A stretch of DNA of 64,000 bases from an uncultured Prevotellaceae bacterium (GTDB lineage Bacteria > Bacteroidota > Bacteroidia > Bacteroidales > Bacteroidaceae): positions 57,542 through 121,541 of the forward strand of contig OMZE01000023.1 of the NCBI GenBank assembly GCA_900315455.1. Direction: 5' to 3'. The notes below the pieces were generated by a model. That model was not told the DNA's origin. It saw only the letters and a list, made by a program, of their open reading frames with translations, and ran no database searches. Every line of letters starts with the position of its first letter. The stretch's first letter is position 1. The position numbers and the translations under genes are program-made. This document shows, piece by piece, positions 45,228 through 54,356 of this stretch.

Positions 45228-46316
45228 TTAGAAAACCCTGGTATTTTTCCTTGGCCACAATTCCCTCAAGATTCTTTCGGTGTATTTCCCGAAACCAGGG
45301 CCATAGGCCGACTGACTCAGCCCTACACGGGTGTTCCATTCTATCAGAACGGGTTCCCCATCCTCTGCCACCGCCATATCCCACCCTATGAGGTCGAAGA
45401 ACGGGAGTTGGAAATGCAGTTCCTTCACCTTCTCCACGACCTTGTCGAAAGACGGAATCTGGAAGCCTTCCAAGACAGTTCCTGTATCGGTGGTCAGAAT
45501 ATCGTCCTGATCGAATCCTCCGAAACCATATTTCCCCAATCGGCCTTCCTCGTTGATCACGGCACTGATGCCTCCCGCGCATTGGTTGTCGATGACAGCG
45601 CCTTTCCTTCCTATGCGAACCACCACGCTGATGACCAAGATTTCCATACCTGAGCGAAAGGTAATAATCCTTATTGTGTTGACAGAAGAAGGATTGAGCA
45701 TACTCATCTGCGCATGCTGCTTCAGCCGTTCCTGAATCTGGAAATTCTTTTTATACTGTCTGAACAATTCACCGACAGTCATGCCATCGATATTGGTGAT
45801 GCCATCGGTCACCTCAAGGGCCTGGATGCCTTTACCACGGGAAAAAAGAGTTGGCTTGATGAGCATGCCTTTCAATTGACTGCACTGCTCCACTGCCTGC
45901 TCTTCGGTTACAGGCTTGCCCTCCACATAGTAATAGCCATTGATGTTCTTCAGGAAGGTATGAGGTTGCCGCACACCTTTAAGAAAGACATCAGTCATGT
46001 TCTTATCTCCATAAGCATTGGTGTAGGGGAGCATGTTCGCCCTTCCAAGCAGTTCCACTTGATGCAAGTTGGTAGGCACATAGTATTTGGAATACAGACC
46101 TGTGCGCGAATAGAAATACTCATGTGAATAGAGATCTATTTCTCTGCCTATGACGCTTTTATAAAACTCCTGGATTTCCTTTTTCTGTTCTTTTGTCAGT
46201 CGACGGTGTGTCTTCAAGTTTTTGAAACTCGAGGTCAGTTCGCGCTTCCATTTCTCGGAAACGGCCTTCTTTCGCTTCTCTCGGAGAAAATCATCAAGAA
46301 TCCTCATTATTCCCAT
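45228..46316 (-). CDS. Sugar-transfer associated ATP-grasp domain protein
   Basis: A 362-residue protein of the ATPgrasp_ST type. It has VLIKPTLFSRGKGI-like ATP binding (GMLIKPTLFSRGKGIQAL), MLNPSSVNTIRIITFRSG, a central NQCAGGISAVI, and the C-terminal LIGWDMAVAEDGEPVLIEWN. Members occur in capsule and O-antigen loci and are thought to ligate an amino acid or similar group to a sugar; no member is well characterised to my knowledge. I start at the ATG at 46316 (MGIMRILDDFLREK); ATGs at 46358 and 46307 are alternatives. Follows the flippase gene. Confidence 0.85.
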   Translation of the reverse strand: MGIMRILDDFLREKRKKAVSEKWKRELTSSFKNLKTHRRLTKEQKKEIQEFYKSVIGREIDLYSHEYFYSRTGLYSKYYVPTNLHQVELLGRANMLPYTNAYGDKNMTDVFLKGVRQPHTFLKNINGYYYVEGKPVTEEQAVEQCSQLKGMLIKPTLFSRGKGIQALEVTDGITNIDGMTVGELFRQYKKNFQIQERLKQHAQMSMLNPSSVNTIRIITFRSGMEILVISVVVRIGRKGAVIDNQCAGGISAVINEEGRLGKYGFGGFDQDDILTTDTGTVLEGFQIPSFDKVVEKVKELHFQLPFFDLIGWDMAVAEDGEPVLIEWNTRVGLSQSAYGPGFGKYTERILRELWPRKNTRVF

Positions 46317-46382
46317 AATGGTTGTATTTGATTGACTGTTTTCGGACGACCATGCCATGAGCAATGGCTCATCCAAGGGCTT

Positions 46383-47852
46383 TCATTTCCGGAGCGTTTG
46401 CAAAACCTTTTTCAGCAACACACTCACCATATCCTTAGTTGAAAAAAACGACTCCATCTTGAAACCGATGGAGATAACAAGGTATATGGCGATGAATGCC
46501 AACAACTGAATCAATGCCATGGGGTTTCCCGAAATGGGAAGTAACTGTCCCAACAAGTATGCACCAAGGAAGGCCACAGAGGAAGCCAAGATAATGGGCA
46601 GCAAATCCCGGAATTGCTGTATCCCAGTATAACCGACATATTTGGAAACCAACCCTGCATTGACCAAGTATATGATCCATGAAGTCAGCACGCCACCTAC
46701 CAGCATACCATAGATGCCAAATGCCCACAAACCAGCAATGGTCAGTACCAAGCCGGTGACTCTTTTCACTATCGTCCACTTTAAAATGGCCTTGCTCTTG
46801 CCGACAGCAGCCACGGCAAAATAGTTGATGTTTTGCAGACAGGTGGCTATGCCAGCAAAGCACAGGATTTGGAAATAGGGAACACTTGTCAGCCACTTGT
46901 CTGAATAGAGCAAGACAAAGATAGGCTTTGCCAGCAACATTAAGAGAAGCAGCATGGGGAATGTCATGTAAGCCGATGCACCTATGAATCGCTTCAGGAT
47001 GGATATCATCCTCGTCTTGTCGTTCTGCACTTCAGACATGACGGGATAGGATATCTGACTGAGCACGTTGGAAATAAACGTGGATGCATAACTCTCCGTT
47101 GAACTTGCCTTGGAATAATAGCCCAACGTCGATGATTTGTATATCTTACCTATCAGCAGGCCTTGGATATTATTGCATAAGGTATTAAAAAGATTGGAAA
47201 GCAGGATGAAACCTCCGAAACTGAAGAGTTCCTTGAACGACTTGACGGAGAACACCAGAGAAGGATACCATTTAGCAGTAATCCAATATAAACTGGTTGT
47301 GATAACACTGACCAGCAACTGTTGAACCACCAATGCCCACACGCCCCACTTTTTCCATGCCAAGTATATGGTTACCACAAGGGCAATGGCATTGGCGGTA
47401 ACATTGACATAGGCTATTTTTTTGAATTCCAGTCGCTTGCGCAATTGATTGCGCTGCACGATACGCACTGCATTGATAATCAGAACGAGACCTTGCACAC
47501 GAAGCACGTCGCAAAGCAAGTCAAGGTCGTAGAAACGCGCAACAAAAGGAGCACAAGCATAAAGAATCGCATAAAGGGTGACAGAAAGGCCTAAGTTCCA
47601 ATACAGGATAGTGGAATAGTCTTCGCTGGTAGGCTGTTTCTTCTGGATGAGGGCAGACCCAAACCCACCATCGATGAAAGTACGTGCCAAAGCGAGGAAA
47701 ATCACCAGCATACCCACCACACCATAGTCATGGGGGGTAAGCAAGCGTGCCAACACAATACCCGAAATGAAGTCAAGGAATATGTTGGCAAACTTATGGA
47801 TACTGATCCATACTACGCCAGAGATAGTCTTTTGCTTGAGATTGTCTGCCAT
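46383..47852 (-). CDS. Wzx-type oligosaccharide flippase
   Basis: A 489-residue membrane protein of the polysaccharide transport (MVF/PST) family with about 14 hydrophobic segments. It opens with KQKTISGVVWISIHKFANIF and ILARLLTPHDYGVVGML, the standard WzxC-like N-terminus. It would move undecaprenyl-linked repeat units across the inner membrane. It is read between the GT2 gene and the ATPgrasp_ST gene. With Wzy (55627) and the initiating transferase (53762) it defines a Wzx/Wzy-dependent locus. G+C is low. Confidence 0.95.
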   Translation of the reverse strand: MADNLKQKTISGVVWISIHKFANIFLDFISGIVLARLLTPHDYGVVGMLVIFLALARTFIDGGFGSALIQKKQPTSEDYSTILYWNLGLSVTLYAILYACAPFVARFYDLDLLCDVLRVQGLVLIINAVRIVQRNQLRKRLEFKKIAYVNVTANAIALVVTIYLAWKKWGVWALVVQQLLVSVITTSLYWITAKWYPSLVFSVKSFKELFSFGGFILLSNLFNTLCNNIQGLLIGKIYKSSTLGYYSKASSTESYASTFISNVLSQISYPVMSEVQNDKTRMISILKRFIGASAYMTFPMLLLLMLLAKPIFVLLYSDKWLTSVPYFQILCFAGIATCLQNINYFAVAAVGKSKAILKWTIVKRVTGLVLTIAGLWAFGIYGMLVGGVLTSWIIYLVNAGLVSKYVGYTGIQQFRDLLPIILASSVAFLGAYLLGQLLPISGNPMALIQLLAFIAIYLVISIGFKMESFFSTKDMVSVLLKKVLQTLRK

Positions 47853-47947
47853 AGATTATACTCTTGAAAAAGTCATTTCTTCTTGCTGTTTTTCCTGCGC
47901 CGATGACTGGGCCTCTGCCCTCGGGATAATGACAACAAATGTGGAAA

Positions 47948-48877
47948 TCATGCCAACATCCTTTTTATAAACAACCTGCAGGCCTTTGGCAGGGGATTGT
48001 ACTTGAAGACACTTCCTGGGGAAGCATACCCAGACAGGGAGCAATCCACAACATATTTGTCAAGATTGGCATCCTTGTCATACCCTCTCGCATATAAACT
48101 ACTTACCACTTCCGATACTTTTGCCTGCGCGTATCTCCTGATTTCAGGATATTTCTCAGCCAACTTGAGCCGGAGTTGGTTGAGCATACATATACTATGG
48201 ATGGCATTTTCACCATAACGGAATTTTGTTGACGACTTGTCGTTCTGGACGTAGCAGTAAAGTGGTTTCGGCAAATGCACCACCTTGCCGACATGCTCCA
48301 TCACCTGATAAAACAGGAATCCGTCTTCGCCGTTGGTGAAATGCTCAATGGTGGTATAGTCGTGGTCTTGCAAGAGCGAACGCCTGAATAATTTTCCACA
48401 GAGGTTGTGATGGTACTCATCGAGCAACAACGATTTGTAAACAGGAATCATTGCCGAGCCATACCTCAGGACCGACCCCCTCACTTCCTGCCGGTCATCG
48501 ACTGGAAAGACAAGCATCAAGTCGCCAGAGACGACATCGGCACCTGTGCGCATGGCCTCATTGTAGAATGTCTCCACGGCACGGGGCGGCAGGTAGTCAT
48601 CGCTGTCGCAGAACATCACATAATCGCCGTCGGCCATCATGTACCCCGTCTTGCGTGCCTGCATCAGGCCGCGATTGCGCTCATGGGCCACAATGCGGAA
48701 ACGGCTGTCGCCAGCGGCGTAGCGGTCGACCACCTGCATCGAGTGGTCGGGTGTACCGTCGTCGACCACGATGATCTCAAGGTCGTGGAGGCTTTGCGCC
48801 AATATGGACTCCAGACAGCGGGCGACCTTGTCTTCTACATTATAAATAGGTATGACAACAGATACTTTTACAGTCAT
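47948..48877 (-). CDS. GT2 family glycosyltransferase
   Basis: A 309-residue GT-A fold transferase. VSVVIPIYNVEDKVARCLES, LEIIVVDDGTPDHS and the metal-binding VMFCDSDDYLPP are at residues about 5-105. The ED-x6-Y region appears as TNGEDGFLFYQV. Specificity unknown. It is preceded by the MBOAT fragment and followed by the flippase with a 95-base gap containing nothing clear. Confidence 0.94.
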   Translation of the reverse strand: MTVKVSVVIPIYNVEDKVARCLESILAQSLHDLEIIVVDDGTPDHSMQVVDRYAAGDSRFRIVAHERNRGLMQARKTGYMMADGDYVMFCDSDDYLPPRAVETFYNEAMRTGADVVSGDLMLVFPVDDRQEVRGSVLRYGSAMIPVYKSLLLDEYHHNLCGKLFRRSLLQDHDYTTIEHFTNGEDGFLFYQVMEHVGKVVHLPKPLYCYVQNDKSSTKFRYGENAIHSICMLNQLRLKLAEKYPEIRRYAQAKVSEVVSSLYARGYDKDANLDKYVVDCSLSGYASPGSVFKYNPLPKACRLFIKRMLA

Positions 48878-48896
48878 AGGAAATGCCTTGCTGTTT

Positions 48897-49252
48897 AGGG
48901 GAGCGCCGTCTCACGACATTCGATGCCAGCATCCCACAGATGATGTGCGGGAAGAATGGCATACAATCAAGGTACTTGAAGAAAAACAGGGGAGCGAAAG
49001 AAGCGGGAAAAGCGCCCATATCGTTGCTTTCCGCCTTTTTTCCTTTTTTTCAATGATCCTTGCGCCCCAATAAGTAATCACGGTGACATACATCAGCACC
49101 AACACATGCCATGCGAAGAAACTCATGTAGATGAGATAACTTACCAGGATAAGGAAGCATTTTTTCCAAAGGGGCTTTGATGAGGGAATAACCCAATAAA
49201 GAAGAAAGATAAAAGAAAAGACGAGCCAGAAGAGGAAAGAATTGATAGTCAT
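48897..49252 (-). pseudogene. MBOAT O-acyltransferase, N-terminal fragment
   Basis: Residues 1-85 have the membrane-bound O-acyltransferase N-terminus (INSFLFWLVFSFIFLLYWVI, then LLILVSYLIYMSFF-like helix). A frame slip in a C run at 48989-48992 follows; in the corrected frame the sequence continues LLFFFKYLDCMPFF, as in AlgI-like proteins, and then stops. The remaining 350 or so residues, including the catalytic His region, are absent. A C-terminal MBOAT fragment lies at 61229. Confidence 0.82.
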
Positions 49253-49288
49253 TTTCTCACAATCTTTTCAAAAAAACAACATATAGGC

Positions 49289-50383
49289 TCATCTGGAAAC
49301 ATGATGGTTGTCGTGCAGATACCACTCATAGAGACGGTGTATGCCCTCGTCGATTTCTACTTGGTGATGCCATCCCAAGGCGTGGAGTTTGCTCACATCG
49401 ATGAGTTTGCGCGGCGTACCGTCGGGCTTGGAGGCATCCCAGCGCAATTCGCCCTGGAAGCCCACCTCTGCCACTACCTTCTCAGCCAGTTGGCGTATGG
49501 TGAGTTCCTTTCCCGTACCCACGTTGACATGGCAGTTGCGCACCTCGCGGCATCCCGGGGCATATGTGTCCTTGAAATCGACATGGAGGAGCACATGCAC
49601 GCTGGCATCAGCCATGTCCTCACTCCACAGGAACTCGCGGAGCGGTGCTCCTGTCCCCCACAGTGTGACAGCCTTGGGCGAGATGCCGTATTTTGCCAAT
49701 ATGCCGAGGATATCTTCTTCGGATGCCTCACTTCCCACACCCTCTACCGGCCTTGCACCAAGGTCGCGACGCACACTGTCCCAGTTGCCCTCATTGAGAC
49801 ACTTGGCCAGATGCACCTTACGGATCATGGCAGGCAACACGTGACTGTTTTCGAGATGGAAATTGTCGTTGGGACCATAGAGGTTGGTCGGCATCACAGC
49901 AATATAGTTGCAGCCATACTGCAGGCTGAAACTCTCGCACAACTTCAGCCCCGCAATCTTCGCGATAGCATAGGGCTCGTTGGTATATTCGAGTTCCGAC
50001 GTGAGCAAGGCATCTTCACGCATGGGCTGTGGCGCCATGCGAGGATAGATACACGTAGACCCGAGGAAGAGCAGTTTCTTCACGCCATGGCGGAAACTCT
50101 CGCCGATGACATTCTGCTGAATCTGCAGATTCTCGTAAATGAAATCCGCTCTATAGGTAAGATTGGCCATGATGCCCCCCACATGGGCGGCTGCGAGCAC
50201 CACCGCATCAGGTTGCTCCTCATCGAAGAATGCCTTTACTGCCACACCATCGAGCAAGTCGAGTTGGGCATGCGTACGCCCCACGAGATTGGTATAGCCA
50301 CGCTTGAGTAAGTTGTTCCAAATGGCAGAGCCCACCAAGCCACGGTGTCCAGCCACATAAATCTTGGATTGTTTGTCTAACAT
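49289..50383 (-). CDS. fcl: GDP-L-fucose synthase
   Basis: Converts GDP-4-keto-6-deoxymannose to GDP-L-fucose by 3,5-epimerisation and NADPH reduction. The 364-residue protein has VAGHRGLVGSAI at residues 10-21, HVGGIMANLT, FLGSTCIYPR with the catalytic Ser/Cys, and YAIAKIAGLK with Tyr-x3-Lys. It is about 45 residues longer than E. coli Fcl because of an insertion after about residue 200, as in other Bacteroides-type Fcl. It follows gmd with a 15-base gap. Confidence 0.96.
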   Translation of the reverse strand: MLDKQSKIYVAGHRGLVGSAIWNNLLKRGYTNLVGRTHAQLDLLDGVAVKAFFDEEQPDAVVLAAAHVGGIMANLTYRADFIYENLQIQQNVIGESFRHGVKKLLFLGSTCIYPRMAPQPMREDALLTSELEYTNEPYAIAKIAGLKLCESFSLQYGCNYIAVMPTNLYGPNDNFHLENSHVLPAMIRKVHLAKCLNEGNWDSVRRDLGARPVEGVGSEASEEDILGILAKYGISPKAVTLWGTGAPLREFLWSEDMADASVHVLLHVDFKDTYAPGCREVRNCHVNVGTGKELTIRQLAEKVVAEVGFQGELRWDASKPDGTPRKLIDVSKLHALGWHHQVEIDEGIHRLYEWYLHDNHHVSR

Positions 50384-50398
50384 CGTATGAAAAATGTG

Positions 50399-51484
50399 TT
50401 ACTCAGGAAGTTTAGCCTTGAGATACAATTTCCTGACGAATTTCATGTCGTGCTCCACCATGATTTTGATAAGGTCGTGGAAAGAAGTCTTGCGTGGGTT
50501 CCATCCCAACAGGTTCTTGGCCTTTGAGGGGTCGCCCAACAGTTGCTCCACCTCTGCCGGACGGAAGTATTTGGGGTCGACCTCGACGAGCACACGGCCA
50601 GTGGCCTTGTCGATGCCCTTCTCATCTACTCCCTCTCCCTGCCATTCGAGCGCAATACCCACGGCCTCGAACGCCAAGGTGGCAAACTCCCTCACCGTGT
50701 GATACTCACCGGTGGCGATGACGAAATCATCGGGCTTTGGTTGCTGCAAGATGAGCCACATACACTCCACATAGTCCCTGGCATACCCCCAGTCGCGCAG
50801 CGAGTTGAGGTTGCCCAAGTAGAGTTTGTCCTGGAATCCCTGCGCTATGCGCGCGGCAGCAAGCGTTATCTTGCGGGTGACGAAGTTCTCACCCCGTCTT
50901 TCACTCTCATGGTTGAAGAGTATGCCATTGCAGCAAAACATGCCGTAACTCTCGCGGTAGTTCTTCATAATCCAATAGCCGTAGAGTTTGGCCACGGCAT
51001 ATGGTGAACGAGGATAGAACGGCGTAGTTTCGCGTTGTGGCACCTCCTGCACCAACCCAAAGAGTTCGGAGGTGGAAGCCTGATAGATGTGGCATGTCTT
51101 CTCGAGTCCTACAATCCTCACCGCCTCGAGCAGGCGGAGCACCCCCACGGCATCAGTGTCGGCAGTGTATTCAGGCACATCGAACGACACTTTCACATGG
51201 CTTTGCGCTGCCAGGTTGTAGATTTCATCGGGATGCACTTCTCCGATAATTCTGATGAGCGACGACGAGTCGGTCATGTCGGCCCAATGTAAGTTGACGA
51301 GCCGTTCCTTCTTCATGTCTCTCACCCATTCATCGAGATAGAGATGTTCGATACGACCCGTATTGAATGACGACGACCTGCGAAGCAGGCCGTGCACTTC
51401 ATATCCCTTGTCGATGAGAAATTCTGCCAGATAGGAACCGTCTTGTCCGGTAATGCCAGTGATAAGGGCTTTTTTCTTGTCCAT
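50399..51484 (-). CDS. gmd: GDP-mannose 4,6-dehydratase
   Basis: First committed step to GDP-L-fucose. The 361-residue SDR enzyme has [16 protein letters not shown] at residues 8-23, the STSELFG motif with catalytic Thr/Ser and Glu, and [10 protein letters not shown] with Tyr-x3-Lys. It lies between manC (7-base gap) and fcl (15-base gap), giving the complete route from mannose-1-phosphate. Confidence 0.97.
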   Translation of the reverse strand: MDKKKALITGITGQDGSYLAEFLIDKGYEVHGLLRRSSSFNTGRIEHLYLDEWVRDMKKERLVNLHWADMTDSSSLIRIIGEVHPDEIYNLAAQSHVKVSFDVPEYTADTDAVGVLRLLEAVRIVGLEKTCHIYQASTSELFGLVQEVPQRETTPFYPRSPYAVAKLYGYWIMKNYRESYGMFCCNGILFNHESERRGENFVTRKITLAAARIAQGFQDKLYLGNLNSLRDWGYARDYVECMWLILQQPKPDDFVIATGEYHTVREFATLAFEAVGIALEWQGEGVDEKGIDKATGRVLVEVDPKYFRPAEVEQLLGDPSKAKNLLGWNPRKTSFHDLIKIMVEHDMKFVRKLYLKAKLPE

Positions 51485-51491
51485 GGTTGTC

Positions 51492-52553
51492 TTATTCCGA
51501 GAATTGTGCTATTTTCTGTTCTTCGGAGAGGCGGCAGATGAGCAGGGTGCCGTCTTTCTCCGCGATGATGTATCCATCGAGGCCTTGCACCACCACCTTT
51601 CGCTCCTCCGTGGTGTGTATGATGCAATTATGCGTATCGAAGAGCGAGATATTGGAACCGATTTTTGAATTGCCGTAAAGGTCCTTTGGGGTTTGTGCCA
51701 GCAGCGAGCCCCAGGTGCCGAGGTCGCTCCAGCCGAAGTCGGATGGGCAGACAAATATTTCGGCAGCCTTCTCCATGATGGCATAGTCGACAGAGATGCT
51801 CTCGCACTCAGGATATTTCTGGTTGATGAGTTCCTGTTCCTCGGGCAATCCGTAGTAAGGCACGAGATTCTCGAAAATCTTGGAGAGCGACGGCATATAG
51901 ACCCTGAAGGCATTGACGATGGTGCTCACCCTCCAGATGAAGATGCCGGCATTCCAAAAATAACTCTTGTTGCGGATATATTTCTCTGCTGTCTGTGCGT
52001 CGGGTTTCTCGCGGAAGGAGTCGACGCGGTAGATTTCCCTATTGCGTGCCGAACTGGCAGAGAGGTCGGCTTGTATATACCCATATCCCGTCTCTGGCCT
52101 TGTAGGTTTCATGCCCAAGGTGACGATGGCGTCAGTCTCACTGGAGAAATCGAGGCAAGAAGTGATGATGCGCCGGAATTCCGACCCATTGGTCACCACA
52201 TGGTCGCTGGGTGTCACCACCACATTCGCCTTGGGGTTGATGGTCTTGATTTTCCAACTCACATAAGCGATGCATGGCGCGGTATTTCGCCGGCAAGGCT
52301 CAGAGAGGATGTTTCCCACGGGCACCTGTGGGAGTTGTTCATGCACGATGCCGGCATACCTGGCATTGGTGACCACCCATACGTTCTCGGGGAGGCATAT
52401 TCCCTCGAACCGCTCGTAGGTAAGTTGCAACAATGTTTTTCCTACGCCAAGCACATCGATGAACTGCTTGGGTCTTTCCGAGGTACTCATGGGCCAGAAC
52501 CTGCTCCCAATTCCCCCTGCCATGATTACTAAGTGATTAGATGCGGAAACCAT
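51492..52553 (-). CDS. manC: Mannose-1-phosphate guanylyltransferase
   Basis: Makes GDP-mannose from mannose-1-phosphate and GTP. The 353-residue protein has the pyrophosphorylase signature [14 protein letters not shown] near residues 10-23, followed by [16 protein letters not shown] and the [10 protein letters not shown] sugar-binding segment. It lacks the C-terminal isomerase domain of the bifunctional ManC/AlgA type. Start of the manC-gmd-fcl group. Confidence 0.94.
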   Translation of the reverse strand: MVSASNHLVIMAGGIGSRFWPMSTSERPKQFIDVLGVGKTLLQLTYERFEGICLPENVWVVTNARYAGIVHEQLPQVPVGNILSEPCRRNTAPCIAYVSWKIKTINPKANVVVTPSDHVVTNGSEFRRIITSCLDFSSETDAIVTLGMKPTRPETGYGYIQADLSASSARNREIYRVDSFREKPDAQTAEKYIRNKSYFWNAGIFIWRVSTIVNAFRVYMPSLSKIFENLVPYYGLPEEQELINQKYPECESISVDYAIMEKAAEIFVCPSDFGWSDLGTWGSLLAQTPKDLYGNSKIGSNISLFDTHNCIIHTTEERKVVVQGLDGYIIAEKDGTLLICRLSEEQKIAQFSE

Positions 52554-52601
52554 AGGTCGTTATGTGATGAATAGTGATATTTACTTGTTTGACGCTAGCG
52601 G

Positions 52602-53744
52602 TCAATCGTCGTCCTCTGATGCCTCATTCTTTTTCCTGTAGATGAAATCCCTTACATCCTTGTAGGGCATCCAGATGGCCTCGGAAGGGAAATACCTAAC
52701 GAGACGGAACCTGAACTTCTCCAATATCCAGAATCTCTTGAAATGTCCTTCCGCCAAATCGAGTTTCTCATGAAGCCTTTTCTCTGAATGCCCGAAGTTT
52801 CCCGCGAAAAGCATCTCCTCAAGCAAGAACTCCCCTTTCTTCTTGTTGGGTTTTGCATAAAGGTATTTGCTGTCGAGTCCGAGCACCTCTTTTTGCACAT
52901 ACATCATGGCAGTGGCGAAGCCATACATACCAAAACGCTTGAGTAAGGCGATGAGTTTTTTGGTGTCTTCGGGTGTGGCGCCCTCGTCGTAGCGTTTGCG
53001 CAACAAGTAGAAATAGTCGATGACCTGCCGCAGTCCCACTCCCCCATTGATGAAGTGGCGGAAGATGTGGCTGAGTTGGTAGAACAGGTTGAACTCGTTG
53101 GTGGGAACGAAGAAACTGTACTTCCCGTCGGGAGAGGTAACCTTGTTGCCAAACTGTGCTGGCGCCACCTCGTCGAAATATTCCCACAGTTTCTTGGTCT
53201 TCTTGGGATTGTAGAACCGTGACGGTCTGAAATGCACCTCTACTTCTGCATCACCAAACATCGGGAAATGCACGTGGAGAGAGGAGGCCGGCCTGTTGTA
53301 GTATTTCGTGGTAAAAGCAAGGATTTCCTCTCGTGTGCCCTCAAGCCATATGTCCACGTCGCCACACGCACGGAGATAGGGGTCGGGATAGAGGATGGCG
53401 TTGCCCTGTCCCTTGAGGATGCAGTTGCGGAAGCCATTCTCCAGAAACCATTCCGAAGCCTTCTGCGTACGTCCGAAGAGCACTTCATTCTTCTTTCTCA
53501 ATCTCAAATCCTCGAACACCCACTCCATCACATCATCGTCGGTAGGTTTGTTTCCCTTGAAGTCGGCGGCGGTAAGGCGCCCATCTTTCATCAACAACGT
53601 GGGGACATACAATCCCGAGATACATTGTTTCACGCTAAAATCCATCAAATCATGCCAGTTGATGCTGGATATGCATTCCGGCACCTCACTGCCAGGATTG
53701 AGGCAAAACTTCAGGAATTCAAGGTATTTGGTTGATTCTTCCAT
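52602..53744 (-). CDS. Nucleotidyltransferase-fold protein (NTP_transf_5 type)
   Basis: A 380-residue protein of the uncharacterised nucleotidyltransferase family found in polysaccharide loci. The centre has CILKGQGNAILYPDPYLRACGDVDIW, with the G/S and D-x-D features of the DNA polymerase beta-like nucleotidyltransferase fold near residues 125-150; a second part has VEVHFRPSRFY. The reaction is unknown. It lies between the initiating transferase and manC. Together with LicD and the IspD-like protein it makes a third nucleotidyl or phosphotransfer protein in the locus. Confidence 0.82.
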   Translation of the reverse strand: MEESTKYLEFLKFCLNPGSEVPECISSINWHDLMDFSVKQCISGLYVPTLLMKDGRLTAADFKGNKPTDDDVMEWVFEDLRLRKKNEVLFGRTQKASEWFLENGFRNCILKGQGNAILYPDPYLRACGDVDIWLEGTREEILAFTTKYYNRPASSLHVHFPMFGDAEVEVHFRPSRFYNPKKTKKLWEYFDEVAPAQFGNKVTSPDGKYSFFVPTNEFNLFYQLSHIFRHFINGGVGLRQVIDYFYLLRKRYDEGATPEDTKKLIALLKRFGMYGFATAMMYVQKEVLGLDSKYLYAKPNKKKGEFLLEEMLFAGNFGHSEKRLHEKLDLAEGHFKRFWILEKFRFRLVRYFPSEAIWMPYKDVRDFIYRKKNEASEDDD

Positions 53745-53761
53745 AAAATGGTTCTATGATG

Positions 53762-54352
53762 TTAATGTTTCAGTATCTTGCCGAAAGTCATGAAGATGAT
53801 TTTGAAATACTCTCCCAACGTGCGGTTATTGATGAAATGGAAGTTATACTCTATCTTCTTGGGCATGATTTCATTGATATACATCTCCTCTGGGTCCTCG
53901 GCCTGTCCGAGGAGCACATTCTCATCGGAAAAAGCGATAGAGGCATAATCTGTTATGCCGGGCTTCACGGAAAGCACGATTTTCTGCTCAGGCGTGTAGA
54001 GCCTCACATAGCGCTCTACCTCGGGCCTTGGCCCCACAAGACTCATGTCGCCGATGAGTACATTCCACAACTGCGGCAACTCATCGATTTTGTATTTCCT
54101 GATGACATAGCCCATCTTGGTGATACGACTGTCGCGCTTTCCCACGGTGATGAGGTGTCCCTTGTCGGAACCTATCCTCATGGAGCGGAATTTATACAAT
54201 CTGAAGGGCACGCCGTCTTTTCCGATGCGTTTCTGGGAATAGAACCCAGGCCCTCTGCTCTCTATTCTGATGAGAATGTAGATGAGCAGCAACAAGGGCG
54301 AGAGCAAAATCAGCCCTATTGAAGAGAGCAGGATGTCGAAGAACCTGATCAT
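53762..54352 (-). CDS. Initiating sugar-phosphate transferase (PglC/WcaJ-like)
   Basis: A 196-residue monotopic polyisoprenyl-phosphate hexose- or HexNAc-1-phosphate transferase. The N-terminal re-entrant helix is FFDILLSSIGLILLSPLLLL; then come SQKRIGKDG, FRLYKFRSMRIG, DELPQLWNVL and DMSLVGPRPE, which carries the catalytic Asp-Glu pair. The short length, without the N-terminal PssY-like domain, places it with PglC. It starts the lipid-linked repeat unit. Next to a DegT aminotransferase, the first sugar may be an amino-deoxysugar. Confidence 0.95.
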   Translation of the reverse strand: MIRFFDILLSSIGLILLSPLLLLIYILIRIESRGPGFYSQKRIGKDGVPFRLYKFRSMRIGSDKGHLITVGKRDSRITKMGYVIRKYKIDELPQLWNVLIGDMSLVGPRPEVERYVRLYTPEQKIVLSVKPGITDYASIAFSDENVLLGQAEDPEEMYINEIMPKKIEYNFHFINNRTLGEYFKIIFMTFGKILKH

Positions 54353-54356
54353 CCGG

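Noticed and set aside
45228-46316. A toxin or kinase of the HipA type
   Set aside because: The motifs and the locus fit ATPgrasp_ST; no partner antitoxin gene is present.
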